From NCBI RefSeq assembly GCF_003443655.1, contig NZ_CP031941.1, positions 3,036,501-3,100,500 of the forward strand: DNA of 64,000 bases, given 5' to 3'. This stretch comes from Nostoc sphaeroides. Lineage in GTDB: Bacteria; Cyanobacteriota; Cyanobacteriia; Cyanobacteriales; Nostocaceae. The notes beneath the pieces are model-generated. The model saw only the letters and a list, made by a program, of their open reading frames with translations. It did not search any database and was not told the DNA's origin. Every line of letters begins with the position of its first letter. Position 1 is the stretch's first letter. A program made the translations under genes and the position numbers. Of this stretch, positions 38,666 through 48,937 are shown one piece after another.

Positions 38666-39556
38666 CTATACAGTAGTCTTAACCAATTTTTTTCGCAAGT
38701 GCTGAATTATATACCTTGGGGAAATGATAAAAGCCTTCAGCAACATTTGTATTGCAAATAAAAATTTCTTCTTTTCACGCCATAATATTCTTGCTAATCT
38801 CATAGCATTGTGACTTCTAGTCTCGATTTCAAAATGCTTATAAGGCAGACTCAAATCATGAGCAAAAAATATATCCAATAAATGAAATGTCTCTTTCACC
38901 CATAGTTTATAATTTCCTGTAAGATTATTAGAATGAGAATATTTAGTTACTAAAAAGTAAGGAACATGAACGGCATTGCCTAAGCAAAATAATCGTAAAA
39001 ATAGCTCTTTATCCTCGCCAATTCTAAGATTTTCATTAAAATAACCTGTCTTATCTAAAGCTTTTTTACTTACCACTACAATTGATGCCGTCAGTATAAA
39101 ATTTTCAGACAATAGATGATAAGTTAAATTGGGATATGGTAGCCAAGGCTGACAACTAAACTTTTGAATTTTCCCATCTTGCATTTGGTGGATACACCCA
39201 CAGAAAACTATTACATTATCAGGACTACTCTCAATATATTTAATTTGGGTTTCTAAATACTTAGGTAACCATTCGTCATCAGAATCCAAGAAAGCTATAA
39301 AGCTGCCTCTTGCAAGCCGAATTCCTTCATTCCTTGCCCCACCAGCCCCAGAATTATTTGCTAAACTAACGCAGCAAACACCAGGATATTTTTCTGCAAT
39401 AAAAGTTGCAGTTCCATCAGTTGAGGCATCATCAACTACAATCAACTCGTAATCAGTATACGTTTGATTCAAAACACTATTTATGGCTCTTTCTAAATAA
39501 TGTTTACGATTACAAGTAGGGATAATGACTGAAACTTGAGGTTCACTTATTTGCAT
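38666..39556 (-). CDS. Family 2 glycosyltransferase
   Basis: This 296-residue GT-A enzyme has VSVIIPTCNRKHYLERAINS, VVDDASTDGT and the FLDSDDEW nucleotide-sugar motif, and a C-terminal part without clear membrane helices. It is last in a leftward cluster of four glycosyltransferases next to hpsA and lies 12 bp after the GT4 gene. It probably acts in assembly of the hormogonium polysaccharide. Donor and acceptor sugars cannot be told from sequence. Confidence 0.88.
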   Translation of the reverse strand: MQISEPQVSVIIPTCNRKHYLERAINSVLNQTYTDYELIVVDDASTDGTATFIAEKYPGVCCVSLANNSGAGGARNEGIRLARGSFIAFLDSDDEWLPKYLETQIKYIESSPDNVIVFCGCIHQMQDGKIQKFSCQPWLPYPNLTYHLLSENFILTASIVVVSKKALDKTGYFNENLRIGEDKELFLRLFCLGNAVHVPYFLVTKYSHSNNLTGNYKLWVKETFHLLDIFFAHDLSLPYKHFEIETRSHNAMRLARILWREKKKFLFAIQMLLKAFIISPRYIIQHLRKKLVKTTV

Positions 39557-39568
39557 ATTAATTAACCT

Positions 39569-40699
39569 TTATTTTCGATAATTTAAGAGAATTTTTTCAA
39601 TTCCATTAACCATTTTGTCTACATTAAAACTATGTATTATATGTTCCCGACATTTCGCACTTAATTGAGGATCTAAATTTTTCCATTTCAACACAAAATT
39701 CAAAGTATCTGCTAAATTTTCTACATTTCCTGGTTCACAGAGCATAGGTTGAAACTTTCCTGTCAAGATTTCAGGTATTCCACCAGTACGACTAGCTACC
39801 ACAGGAATTCCACACGCCATTGATTCAATAATTGTTCTGCCAAATGGTTCAGAATGTAAACTGGTTAAAACTGTCACATCACTTATTTGATAGAGAGGAA
39901 TAGGATTAGTTAGATGACTCAGAAATTTAACAGATTCTGCTATGCCCAGTTCAAATGTTAGATGTTCTAGAGACTTTTTATATTCCTCTGGATAACATAA
40001 TGGTTTGCCAGCAATCAATAACTTGGCACTTTTGTGGTTTTTGAGAAATAAAGAAAAACCTCTAATCAGCGTTTCGAGTCCCTTCTCCTTATCCAATCTT
40101 CCAATGTAAGAGATAACTTCTACATCATCAGAAATACCCCATTCCTTTTTAGTAATGGATACATGGGCTGATGGTTGAAATTTTTCAATATTAATTCCGT
40201 TGTATACAACGTCAATTTTATCTTCTTTAAAACCTTGCTTTATCCAATCTATTTTAGTTTGATTGGAAACAGCAATTAAGTGTTTTGCACCCTGCATCCC
40301 AATACTCCACTGGAAACCAAGTTTTTGGATTTGCGGTGGCGGTAGACGAAGATGACAAACAAAGGGTATATTCTTACATACTGCTAATGTATAAGCAAAA
40401 AAACTATTATGATATTGGTTGCTGTATACTATGCTATCTTTAGTGGTTTTTATTTTTCTAGTATCTATAAAAAAGTTGTATAATGAATCAATTATTTTTT
40501 TCCTTTCAATCCTAAAACCATTAACTTTTATTAACTCCCTACAAAAAAACTGATACTCCTTAAATAAGTTGCCTTCTGTTACATACACTAAAGTGATAGT
40601 GTGTCCACGTTTATATAGACCCAGGCAAACATCAAATAGGCTCAATTCTTGTCCACCACGCAGAGAAGTTACTTCATTTTCTAAAACAATAATATGCAT
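39569..40699 (-). CDS. Family 4 glycosyltransferase
   Basis: This GT-B enzyme of about 376 residues begins MHIIVLENEVTSLRGGQELS. It has the C-terminal donor-binding motifs SYIGRLDKEKGLETLI and EPFGRTIIESMACGIPVVA, with the ExE-type pair characteristic of family 4. I chose the ATG at 40699 because the family's first strand begins there. An upstream frame-compatible codon at 40729 would add ten residues. It is in the hps-linked glycosyltransferase cluster. Confidence 0.9.
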   Translation of the reverse strand: MHIIVLENEVTSLRGGQELSLFDVCLGLYKRGHTITLVYVTEGNLFKEYQFFCRELIKVNGFRIERKKIIDSLYNFFIDTRKIKTTKDSIVYSNQYHNSFFAYTLAVCKNIPFVCHLRLPPPQIQKLGFQWSIGMQGAKHLIAVSNQTKIDWIKQGFKEDKIDVVYNGINIEKFQPSAHVSITKKEWGISDDVEVISYIGRLDKEKGLETLIRGFSLFLKNHKSAKLLIAGKPLCYPEEYKKSLEHLTFELGIAESVKFLSHLTNPIPLYQISDVTVLTSLHSEPFGRTIIESMACGIPVVASRTGGIPEILTGKFQPMLCEPGNVENLADTLNFVLKWKNLDPQLSAKCREHIIHSFNVDKMVNGIEKILLNYRK

Positions 40700-40792
40700 A
40701 AAAAGTCGGTAAATAAAGAGATTAATCAAACAAAAGTTAGTTTAATTAAAATTACTAATTATTTTACAAAATAGTTAAAAAGGATAATTATT

Positions 40793-41758
40793 TTAAGGAT
40801 GTTCACTTTTTTGAAAAGCTATTTTACACAAATAGAAAGGACTGATAATAGTAGCAATTAGTCTTTTCATTTCACAAGCAGCAACAATATCGCTTTTCAA
40901 AACTTTTCGATATAAAATAAAATGCGATATTACTTTGCGTATATCGTTGATAAAATACATTAAAAAAGCAAAGGGTCTTTGCCAAGTTTTAAGTAGCTTC
41001 ATACGCAAGTAATAGCGAGCTAGACCAACCCCATACATTAGAGAAATTAAGTAGTTTGGTTCCAATCTCCAAGATGGGATAATGTGAGCTATTACCATTG
41101 TTGGGTTGTACCAAATTTCCCAACCAGCTTGATGAATATATAGTAAAGATTCAGCATCTTCACTCCCTAACATAGATGAACCGACTCTACCGACTAAAAA
41201 AAGGCGAATGGGAACATTATCTCTCCAGACACTTCTGCGTACAACCAAGCCAGCCGCAGGAGGAAAGCCTTTCTTGTAAGGTTCGTATATATGAGGGTTT
41301 TCACCTCTTTCAGTAATTGCAAGATAAAATAAAATTGGTTTGACAGATTCTGGCGGTTCTACTTCAAAATTACCATGAATTTGGCTAGCCCAAGCTCCTG
41401 CTTGAGGATGCTCTTGTGCAAATTTATAAGCTTCCATGAGCCAATTATGTTCAGGCAAATTGTCATCATCTAAAAAACCTACAATTTCCCCTCTTGCTTC
41501 CAAAACGCCTTTTGCTCTTGCAAATGCTACCCCTTGTTGGGCTTCAAAAATATATTTCAATTGGAACAGATGACACCAGCTTTGTTGGTACTCGTGTATC
41601 ACCCTCGCTGTCGCATCTGTACTATTATTATCAACAACAATAATTTCCCAATTGAGGTTTTCTACTCCTGTCTGATGAAGCAGTTTCTCTATAAGTAAGG
41701 GTAAACGAACCTCGCCATTATAGGTTGGAATTACTACTGTAAAGTCGATTAAAGGCAT
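40793..41758 (-). CDS. HpsE-like family 2 glycosyltransferase (paralogue)
   Basis: This protein of about 321 residues has DFTVVIPTYNGEVRLPLLI, VVDNNSTD and the GFLDDDNLPE motif of HpsE-type enzymes, then GSEDAESLLYIHQAGWEIWYNP. It is clearly paralogous to the gene immediately upstream. The ATG at 41758 aligns with the paralogue's start. An alternative at 41791 would overlap that gene by 31 bp. Its 3' neighbour is the GT4 gene. The pair could add related sugars in the same pathway. Confidence 0.85.
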   Translation of the reverse strand: MPLIDFTVVIPTYNGEVRLPLLIEKLLHQTGVENLNWEIIVVDNNSTDATARVIHEYQQSWCHLFQLKYIFEAQQGVAFARAKGVLEARGEIVGFLDDDNLPEHNWLMEAYKFAQEHPQAGAWASQIHGNFEVEPPESVKPILFYLAITERGENPHIYEPYKKGFPPAAGLVVRRSVWRDNVPIRLFLVGRVGSSMLGSEDAESLLYIHQAGWEIWYNPTMVIAHIIPSWRLEPNYLISLMYGVGLARYYLRMKLLKTWQRPFAFLMYFINDIRKVISHFILYRKVLKSDIVAACEMKRLIATIISPFYLCKIAFQKSEHP

Positions 41759-41760
41759 TT

Positions 41761-42723
41761 TTAATTCTGGTTTAAATACCGGGTTTTCCATAAGTAAATA
41801 GGACTGAACAGACTACTTAATATTAGTTGCATCTCACAAGCCGCTACTAGGTCAGTCTTAACTTGGGTGCGATATTTAAGCAGGTGAAAAATAATTTTAC
41901 GTATGTCATTGGTCATATAAGCAATTATTGCCAACGGGATAAGCCAAGGCTTAACACTGATCATGCGGGTGACATGGCGGCTGAGTCCAATTCCACGAAA
42001 AAATGGAATTAAGTAGTCCCTTTGTAAGCGCCAACTAGGTATTTTATGATTCACCTGCATCGTAGGGTTATACCAGATTTCCCAGCCTGCTTTTTGGATA
42101 TATGATAATACTTCCAAATCTTCACTGGTCAACATATTGCCTGTTATTCTCCCTGTTAGGACACAAGCTACAGGAACGCTCTCCAGCCAAGCTTGTTTAC
42201 GTACAACAAGTCCAGCTGAGGGGGGTAGTAATTTTTTGCGAGGTTCATACAAAAGAGGCTGTGAGCCACGTTCTGTAATTGCCAAAAATGGAGCGATTCG
42301 ATGAAAATTTTCTGGCGGTTTTACCTCAAAATTCGGGTGAATTTGACTAGCATAAGCACCAGCTTTTGGGTACTCTTGTGCAAAAGCATAGGCTGCTGTA
42401 ACCCAATCTAATGCTGGCAAGTTGTCGTCATCAAGAAAGCCAATCAGTTCAGCATGACTTTCATGAATAGCTCTTTTTCGGGCGAAGGCTGCACCTTGTT
42501 GCGGTTCAAAGCAATAAATGAGCGGATTAGTAGTTGACCAATTTGCTTGATATTCTTGGACAATCTTGCTGGTGTTGTCTGTGCTGTTGTTATCGATGAC
42601 AACAACTTCCCAGCGAAGATATTGGATGTTAACTTGGGTTCGCAACAGTTCCAAAACTTCAGGCAAACGCTTTTCGCCATTGTAGGTACAAATAGCTACA
42701 GTAAAATCAGTGGATGTGGTCAT
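41761..42723 (-). CDS. hpsE: Hormogonium polysaccharide glycosyltransferase HpsE
   Basis: This family 2 glycosyltransferase of about 320 residues starts MTTSTDFTVAICTYNGEKR at the ATG at 42723. A TTG nine bases upstream is less likely. It carries VVIDNNSTDN, LIGFLDDDNLPALDW and TSEDLEVLSYIQKAGWEIW. These motifs and the position next to hpsA match HpsE, described in Nostoc punctiforme as needed for hormogonium polysaccharide and motility. It leads a leftward glycosyltransferase cluster facing away from hpsA. Confidence 0.8.
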   Translation of the reverse strand: MTTSTDFTVAICTYNGEKRLPEVLELLRTQVNIQYLRWEVVVIDNNSTDNTSKIVQEYQANWSTTNPLIYCFEPQQGAAFARKRAIHESHAELIGFLDDDNLPALDWVTAAYAFAQEYPKAGAYASQIHPNFEVKPPENFHRIAPFLAITERGSQPLLYEPRKKLLPPSAGLVVRKQAWLESVPVACVLTGRITGNMLTSEDLEVLSYIQKAGWEIWYNPTMQVNHKIPSWRLQRDYLIPFFRGIGLSRHVTRMISVKPWLIPLAIIAYMTNDIRKIIFHLLKYRTQVKTDLVAACEMQLILSSLFSPIYLWKTRYLNQN

Positions 42724-43146
42724 GTTCAGCAATCTCGTGCAAATGTGGTTGACAGCAACAGCATTTTAACAACAAAGCGTCGGCGTGTTGGCTGAAGTTT
42801 TTCCTATTTGTGAGTTTCTGCTTTGGATAGTGAAATCCTTTATAAAGCAGGCTGCTTGAGGAACAAGTAAAGATGAAGCCTTAAGCCTCAAATTTATATT
42901 ACCCATATAATTGCAACAACTAACGCTTGCCTTCGCTCGACTTTATCCAAAATTAAGAACTGGGTTTTCTTTATCGGGCAAAAACCCTGGTTTTTTTGAT
43001 TATCATTATCTTTAAAGCCTTTACATTTCGTTTTCCAGTCCTACCTCCGCACTAAGCGCCTTCATGTAAATATCCTTTTGAGAAATTGAGGACGTATTAT
43101 GAATGCGCCCTAAAAATTTGTAAAAATCTCATTTAAACCTCATCTA

Positions 43147-43287
43147 ATACCAATTTAATGTGAAGTTGCACATATCTAGATCCCCCTAAATCCCCCGATA
43201 AATTGGGGGACTTTGATTCTTTTTCCCCATTTTTTAAGGGGGGCTAGGGGGGATCGAGTTCTATGCAGCTTCATAAAAAATTGGTAT
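43147..43287. mobile_element. ATACCAATTT-ended palindromic element
   Basis: ATACCAATTT at the left is matched by AAATTGGTAT at the right. Similarity continues inward through TGAAGTTGCA / TGCAGCTTCA. An inner CCCCCTAAATCCCCC / GGGGGGCTAGGGGGG pairing completes a long hairpin of 141 bp. Confidence 0.7.
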
Positions 43288-43290
43288 AAG

Positions 43291-43442
43291 TTGAAAACCG
43301 TAGTTTTCGCCCTCACCCTAAATCCCTCTAAGAGACATGGGAGAAGGACTTTGAAATTCTGGCTCCCCGAATCCCAGATATGGGGGATAGGTTGGGGGAT
43401 GAGGGCAAATCCTTTTCATCAGGGAAAAACTATAGGTTTCAA
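43291..43442. mobile_element. TTGAAACC-ended palindromic element
   Basis: TTGAAAACCGTAGTTTT pairs imperfectly with AAAACTATAGGTTTCAA, and CGCCCTCACCC pairs with GGATGAGGGC inside. It starts four bases after the previous element, indicating insertion hot-spotting. Confidence 0.6.
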
Positions 43443-43594
43443 GATAGATATGGTTTAGTTTTTGTAATTGACGCTGATAGTTTTTGCCGAGTAAGTGGGT
43501 AACCTTAGTTCATCAGTATAGATTGCGTAAAGCCCAATGCTATTACTGAAAGAAAATTTCATCCTAAAAGCACAGGTCTTTGTCCAAAACTTTT

Positions 43595-43655
43595 CAGTTA
43601 AAACTAGATCCTCCCATCCCTTGTTAATAAGAGGGGTTGGGGGGATCTAAAAGAG
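43595..43655. repeat. AGATCCTCCC/GGGGGGATCT hairpin upstream of hpsA
   Basis: GTTAAAACTAGATCCTCCC folds against GGGGGGATCTAAAAGAGTTTAA. It ends about 65 bp before the hpsA ATG, so it may lie in the hpsA leader. Confidence 0.55.
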
Positions 43656-43720
43656 TTTAACTCTATTAACCGAGATGTATTGGGTCTTTGGCTAAACTCT
43701 TTGGTTTTAATAATGCAGCT

Positions 43721-46700
43721 ATGAATAAACGCAAATACATCAGAGCATTTACCCGCTTTCTACGGCAAGTTATTAAATTACAAAAAACTTTAAAAACATC
43801 AGCTATTCGCTGGTTAGTGCGTGTTTTACGTGTGAATTTCCGGCGACACCAAGGTGGGTTTGTGCTGCCAACAACTGTCATGCTGTTGTTGATCGTAACT
43901 TTGGTAGTCACAGCTATAATCTTTCGGACTTTCAGTCGTACCAGTCAGGTTATTAGCGAACGCCAACAACAAGTTATTTATAATGCAGCCACACCAGCAG
44001 TAGACCGAGCTAAGGCAAAGCTAGAGTATCTTTTTAGACAAGATACTCGTTTACCTGCTGGGGTAGCGTCAGATAGCACTATACAGAGTATTCTGCAAGC
44101 ACCCGCCAGTGGCACTGACGTTTATACACTTCCAGGTGAGACACGCCTCGCCAATTTTCAGGACTCTAACAGCAACCCTGGCATTGGCTGGTATTTTACA
44201 CAAAACAATCAAACTATTGCCTATTCAATTATTTTTAAGAAGCAAGCAACAAGCGCAGATGCTACTACTACTTATGCTGAGGTAACAAATGCTGATACTG
44301 CAAAAGCACCTTACTTTGTTGTTCGCAATGGCCCTGTCAATACCAATAAATCTACAGCAGACAAATGCGGTGGTGCAGTTCAATTGGCAGCCAATGAAAA
44401 AGATTGGGAACCTATTAACGCTGCAACTTTAGCTAAGACTTTTCAAGTTAACGCTTTTGTTGTAGCAAATGCTGACCAAGCAAATAGAACTGTAACTACA
44501 CTAGAGTTACAACAAGATAGACAAGTAGATAAAGGTAATAAATGGGGAGCTTATTTCCGCTATGACTTTGAAGTAGCTCAAGATCCTACCTTCCGTTGGA
44601 ACGGAGCTATACACAGTGATGGAAATATGTTCTTTGGATCATATAGCAATCCTTTTCAATCCTACTTAATTAGTTCTCCCTCTTCTTGTGTCAATACTTC
44701 AGCTAGTGATTCTAAAGTTACAGTCAGTAGTTATACTGATACTTCAGGTGCTACTACCTTTCAAGGTCAAATAGTTGCAGGTAGATTAAGCAAAGCTGAA
44801 GGTAACAACGGCCAACAATTCGGGGGTTCATCAACATTTGATTTATTTAACGGTAATGGAAATCCTCCAACCCAAAATCAAGGATTCGACGACACAAAAG
44901 ATTCAGTCACTCCTGGAAGCGGCAAAACACCTGTTGATATAGCCCTTGATCCAGTGGCTTTATTGACAGAAGATAAATTTAAAGCTAGGGGTTCTGACAT
45001 AACAAACACAACTTATAGAGATACTGCTTGGAAAACAAGAAATTTCTTTACAAGTAAAAGAATTTTTAATGAAGAAACAAATCCGCCTTATCTAGATGAT
45101 ACTTATCGGGCTGATAACCTTTATGGGCCAAACCCTACTTATGACGGGAAGCCCATTGCCAGCAGTCTAGTCAAAATACCATCAGGTAATAAAGTCGGTG
45201 ATCTGATTACTTCCACTAATGCTGGTACCAATTACGATTCTCTCACCAGAAATACCCCCCCAGACCCAAAAAATCCAGAGGCTTTGGGCTTAGATGGCTA
45301 TTGGGAGCGACGAGCAGTCACAGGGGGCTTACGAGTTATTGTTGGACAAAGGCTGGAATTGACTGAAGCGCCACTTCCTACAAACCCAGTTACACCCACT
45401 GGTATGGGTAGGGAACATGAGTTTCTCCAGCGCCGCACTCAAAGAGATAATTTAGCTGCGGTGCAAGCTACTGCTGTTTATCACTACAAAAGTGGCAGTG
45501 GATTGACTCCTTTAGCTTGTCTAGCAACTACGGTTCACCCAGGAACAGCAGAAACCCTGAAACGAAGCTCAACTTTTGAACAAGTAAACTTTAAAGATGA
45601 AGCAGGTACTACTCAAACTAAAATAATTACCGACTTTTTCACGGGTAAAGGTACTAATGGTTGGGAGTTTAGTTTTCCTGCTGATACTCCTGCCCTACAG
45701 AAAGCGCTACAAAATCTGGCATATTTGGGCGGAGATCCTTACGGCGCTTTCCCACCCAGGCAGGATTCTGCATCATCGCAGGCAGTTAGTGGGCAAACAG
45801 TTGTTCACCCGTATCCACAAATGACGTCAACTTTTGGGGATTTTTCTAATCTGCGTCGGGCGCTCGCGGTTTCCAGTGGTTCAAGAAGCATTGCAGATAA
45901 ATCTTATATAAATACGGCAAGTTGTATGTTGGGGATGTTAGCCTACAATATGAACTTTCCTACCCAATATGATTACGTTCAAAACTGGGACACTACGGAT
46001 TCAACTACTAAGCTGTTGGATGATTTAGATGACGTTCTAAAGGGACAGCCTGGTGATAGCATAAATGGTATTCCAGCCAATCAACCTGACAAGGCGATCG
46101 CAGCGTTAGAAGCCTTATCAATAGCGAAACAGAATGATGCAACTGCTAGTGCCGCAGAAAAAGCCAAATATGTTGAATTTGTGAGATTGGCACGGCTAAT
46201 TGCCGCCAAGGAACAGATGAGACTAGATCGCAGTCCTTCTAATGTCAATTGCACCAATCCTACGTTTCATGCGCCTAATACTAGCGGTAGCGGTCCTTCT
46301 GGGACAGCAAAAAATTCACAAGCTCTTTTTAAACTGTGTCCTAATGACCGTAAGTACCCAATTTTGTACTACCTCTTCCCAGCAGAAGGCGAGAGCCATA
46401 ACGAGGAATCGCACGTTTTAAACCGCAGTAACAACACATATATCACCGCAGTTAATCCAGCAGTAGCTGGCACTAACCGCTACCAGGAACAAAGTGACGT
46501 AGATGATATATCAGCCATTGCAACTACTCCAAAGACAGCAGCATCAACTTGGGTTACTCCCCGAAGTGTCAGTAGTGTTAGTGGTTCTCACTTACCCAAT
46601 AACAACACAACAGGCTCAAATAACCTAGTTAAGTATGTTGATTCCGCAAATGCTACACCTGTATACTACCAAGTCGCCTTTAAAGATGCTGCCCTGTTTA

Positions 46701-48199
46701 ACGGACGGGAGATGATGAGCGTGCGGGTATTAGATGTTGACCTCAACCTGCTGCGAACTACAAATGCTCCAGTTGGTGATACATGGCTACCGATTAATGA
46801 TAATACTGCCAGCGATCCTAACGCACCGCCTCCCAATGGTATATTTTACGCCTTCCGAGAAGATGCAGTGAGGGAAGATGGTATTGCTAGACCCGCAGGA
46901 ACAGCTATGAATGCCATCCCTGGTAGTCTTAGCGATCCAACTATCACAACTGCTAATGGCATTTCTACCAAATCTGTAGACTACTACCCAGATCCAGATC
47001 GTCGTCCTTATGGGTTCCGGTTGAAAAATGGTTCTAGGTTAGATAGGGGGACAAACACAGCTGGTATGTCCTTTGTTTCCAACAACTCTGTTTATATCCA
47101 AGGCGATTTCAACCTCCACAGTGCCGATGGCACTAATACTGCCAGCAAATTATTAGAAGAGTTCAAAAACGACCCTGCCGATAGCACAGCTGACGACAAC
47201 CTGGGCAAGCTGAAGTTAGACTGGTCTAATTTTTATCTCAGAACTAGGAAAGACGAAAGGTTTGCCACACCAGCATCAGATACTTGGCGACCTACAGAAG
47301 TTCTGGGCGATGATGTTAATATTTTGTCCAATCAATTCTGTGCCGGTAGTATACAAGATGGAATTATCAATGCTGGAATTACACAGCCATCCTCAGACTT
47401 AGATCAGTACGGTTGCGATCGTGCTGCTACATACACTTCCTACCTCAACCAAAACCGTCCCAACTTGCCAATGAATTCAAGTGTTCTTGCTGCTAATAAG
47501 TCATCAGGAACTAATAATTGGATTAGGACTAATCCTTACGATACTACTTCCCCAATTGACATTGACCCAAATGGTAAGCCCAGGTACTGTATTGATAACA
47601 CCATACCTTGTCCATCTAATAAGCAGCAATCATACGAACTCATTGCTACTGGTGACGGCAGCTATCCCGATAGCTACCTCAGATTTCAAGATCAAGATCC
47701 TAATGGAGGTATAGGTGGTAATAGAAAATCTGTTGCTTTAGCTAATAACACCAGAGTCAATTCAATTATCGTTCAAGGTATCATTCCATCACGAGGTGGG
47801 CAGTCCTATGGAGGCTTCCATGTGTTCCCGCGAATGTTTGAAAATTGGCAGCCAGGAGACATAAAATTTTTCATGTCAGGAGCTTTTATACAATTAAGAT
47901 TCAGCAATCAAGCTACAGGTAACTTTGACCAAGAAGCTTGGGAACCAGGTAATACACCTACTGCGGCTAATGAATATGCATGGTATTTCCGCCCACCTAG
48001 CAGCCGTCTCTGGGGTTATGATGTCGCTTTGCAATTTCAAACAGGAGGCCCGGTATCTCGACGCTTTGCCGTCCCTAGTACTAACCGTAGTGAAGTTTAT
48101 CGGGAGCTAGCTGTAAACGACCCATATATTCAGAAATTGCGCTGTGCAAAGAAGAGTGCAAGCGGGCCCTACATTGATCCTACCGCTTCTTGTTCTTAA
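43721..48199 (+). CDS. hpsA: Hormogonium polysaccharide biosynthesis protein HpsA
   Basis: This very large protein (1492 residues) has a basic N-terminus and a pseudopilin/PilX-like segment, GGFVLPTTVMLLLIVTLVVT (about 46-65), leading into one membrane helix. A long exported region rich in Asn, Thr, Ser and Asp follows. Size, N-terminus and position before three pseudopilin genes identify HpsA of the Nostoc system for hormogonium polysaccharide secretion and gliding. Its biochemical role is unresolved. The ATG at 43721 is preferred to a TTG 33 bp upstream. The 3' end is 24 bp from hpsB. Confidence 0.9.
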   Translation: MNKRKYIRAFTRFLRQVIKLQKTLKTSAIRWLVRVLRVNFRRHQGGFVLPTTVMLLLIVTLVVTAIIFRTFSRTSQVISERQQQVIYNAATPAVDRAKAKLEYLFRQDTRLPAGVASDSTIQSILQAPASGTDVYTLPGETRLANFQDSNSNPGIGWYFTQNNQTIAYSIIFKKQATSADATTTYAEVTNADTAKAPYFVVRNGPVNTNKSTADKCGGAVQLAANEKDWEPINAATLAKTFQVNAFVVANADQANRTVTTLELQQDRQVDKGNKWGAYFRYDFEVAQDPTFRWNGAIHSDGNMFFGSYSNPFQSYLISSPSSCVNTSASDSKVTVSSYTDTSGATTFQGQIVAGRLSKAEGNNGQQFGGSSTFDLFNGNGNPPTQNQGFDDTKDSVTPGSGKTPVDIALDPVALLTEDKFKARGSDITNTTYRDTAWKTRNFFTSKRIFNEETNPPYLDDTYRADNLYGPNPTYDGKPIASSLVKIPSGNKVGDLITSTNAGTNYDSLTRNTPPDPKNPEALGLDGYWERRAVTGGLRVIVGQRLELTEAPLPTNPVTPTGMGREHEFLQRRTQRDNLAAVQATAVYHYKSGSGLTPLACLATTVHPGTAETLKRSSTFEQVNFKDEAGTTQTKIITDFFTGKGTNGWEFSFPADTPALQKALQNLAYLGGDPYGAFPPRQDSASSQAVSGQTVVHPYPQMTSTFGDFSNLRRALAVSSGSRSIADKSYINTASCMLGMLAYNMNFPTQYDYVQNWDTTDSTTKLLDDLDDVLKGQPGDSINGIPANQPDKAIAALEALSIAKQNDATASAAEKAKYVEFVRLARLIAAKEQMRLDRSPSNVNCTNPTFHAPNTSGSGPSGTAKNSQALFKLCPNDRKYPILYYLFPAEGESHNEESHVLNRSNNTYITAVNPAVAGTNRYQEQSDVDDISAIATTPKTAASTWVTPRSVSSVSGSHLPNNNTTGSNNLVKYVDSANATPVYYQVAFKDAALFNGREMMSVRVLDVDLNLLRTTNAPVGDTWLPINDNTASDPNAPPPNGIFYAFREDAVREDGIARPAGTAMNAIPGSLSDPTITTANGISTKSVDYYPDPDRRPYGFRLKNGSRLDRGTNTAGMSFVSNNSVYIQGDFNLHSADGTNTASKLLEEFKNDPADSTADDNLGKLKLDWSNFYLRTRKDERFATPASDTWRPTEVLGDDVNILSNQFCAGSIQDGIINAGITQPSSDLDQYGCDRAATYTSYLNQNRPNLPMNSSVLAANKSSGTNNWIRTNPYDTTSPIDIDPNGKPRYCIDNTIPCPSNKQQSYELIATGDGSYPDSYLRFQDQDPNGGIGGNRKSVALANNTRVNSIIVQGIIPSRGGQSYGGFHVFPRMFENWQPGDIKFFMSGAFIQLRFSNQATGNFDQEAWEPGNTPTAANEYAWYFRPPSSRLWGYDVALQFQTGGPVSRRFAVPSTNRSEVYRELAVNDPYIQKLRCAKKSASGPYIDPTASCS

Positions 48200-48223
48200 C
48201 GTTTCCAGTTGAAGGAGAATAAT

Positions 48224-48937
48224 ATGCTACCAATGAAGATATGCTCACATCTGTCAACAGGACTCAAAACTTATCTTGAGTTACAAAAACCAGTTGTCAA
48301 ACGACACCCGGAAGCAGGATTTACCATTATAGAATCCTTGATTGCGATGATTGTAGTTACCATCGTTGTTGTAGCAATTACTCCTCCGATTTTTTTAGTG
48401 GTAGCTACTCGCGTTCAAAATCAAAAAGCTCAACAAGCAATGCAATTGGCTCAACGCCAAGTTGATAAAGTACGTATATTGGCCGAAAAGGGAGGTTACG
48501 CCGATAGTGTATTACCCTCTCTACCTTCTACTTCATCTGAAGCAACAGGTAATGTAGAAGCAGTGGGAGCGCCTACAACTTTTCTTTCTTCTACTTATCC
48601 CTGCACTAGTTTTACTACTACTAGTCCTGCTTCATCTGAGGCTTGTCCTGTGTATAATAGCACTAACAGTACTACGCCCAGTTTTTATATACAAACATTC
48701 CGTACTAAGCAAAAGAGTTATGGAACCCCCTCTCAAGTAGTTGCATTTCAAATGGGGGTAAGGGTGTATGCAGCTATAGCTAACGGAGAGTCAGGACTGC
48801 AAACGACCCCAGCATCTCTTAAATTCACTACAGAGATGGGACAACAGCGAAAGCGTCCTTTGGCTGTGATGTACACTTCGATAGTTCGCAGCGACCTCAA
48901 AGATTCTCTAACTAGATATAAGGAATTTCTACAATAG
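48224..48937 (+). CDS. hpsB: Hormogonium polysaccharide pseudopilin HpsB
   Basis: This 237-residue type IV pilin-like protein has the prepilin peptidase site AG/FTIIESL (cleavage after G32, Glu at mature +5) and a hydrophobic N-terminal helix, preceded by a long basic leader. The GAAGGAG site at 48211-48217 places the start at ATG 48224. It is directly downstream of hpsA. Its TAG stop coincides with the first bases of an AGGACTTACGCA repeat, which may have set the present C-terminus. Confidence 0.88.
   Translation: MLPMKICSHLSTGLKTYLELQKPVVKRHPEAGFTIIESLIAMIVVTIVVVAITPPIFLVVATRVQNQKAQQAMQLAQRQVDKVRILAEKGGYADSVLPSLPSTSSEATGNVEAVGAPTTFLSSTYPCTSFTTTSPASSEACPVYNSTNSTTPSFYIQTFRTKQKSYGTPSQVVAFQMGVRVYAAIANGESGLQTTPASLKFTTEMGQQRKRPLAVMYTSIVRSDLKDSLTRYKEFLQ

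Larger units (their letters stand above)
42724..43720. other. hpsE-hpsA divergent intergenic region with three hairpin repeats
   Basis: This 1-kb region must contain promoters for both hps arms. No gene is evident. It holds three adjacent inverted-repeat elements (43147-43287, 43291-43442 and about 43595-43655). I did not identify a reliable sigma-factor motif. Confidence 0.65.
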
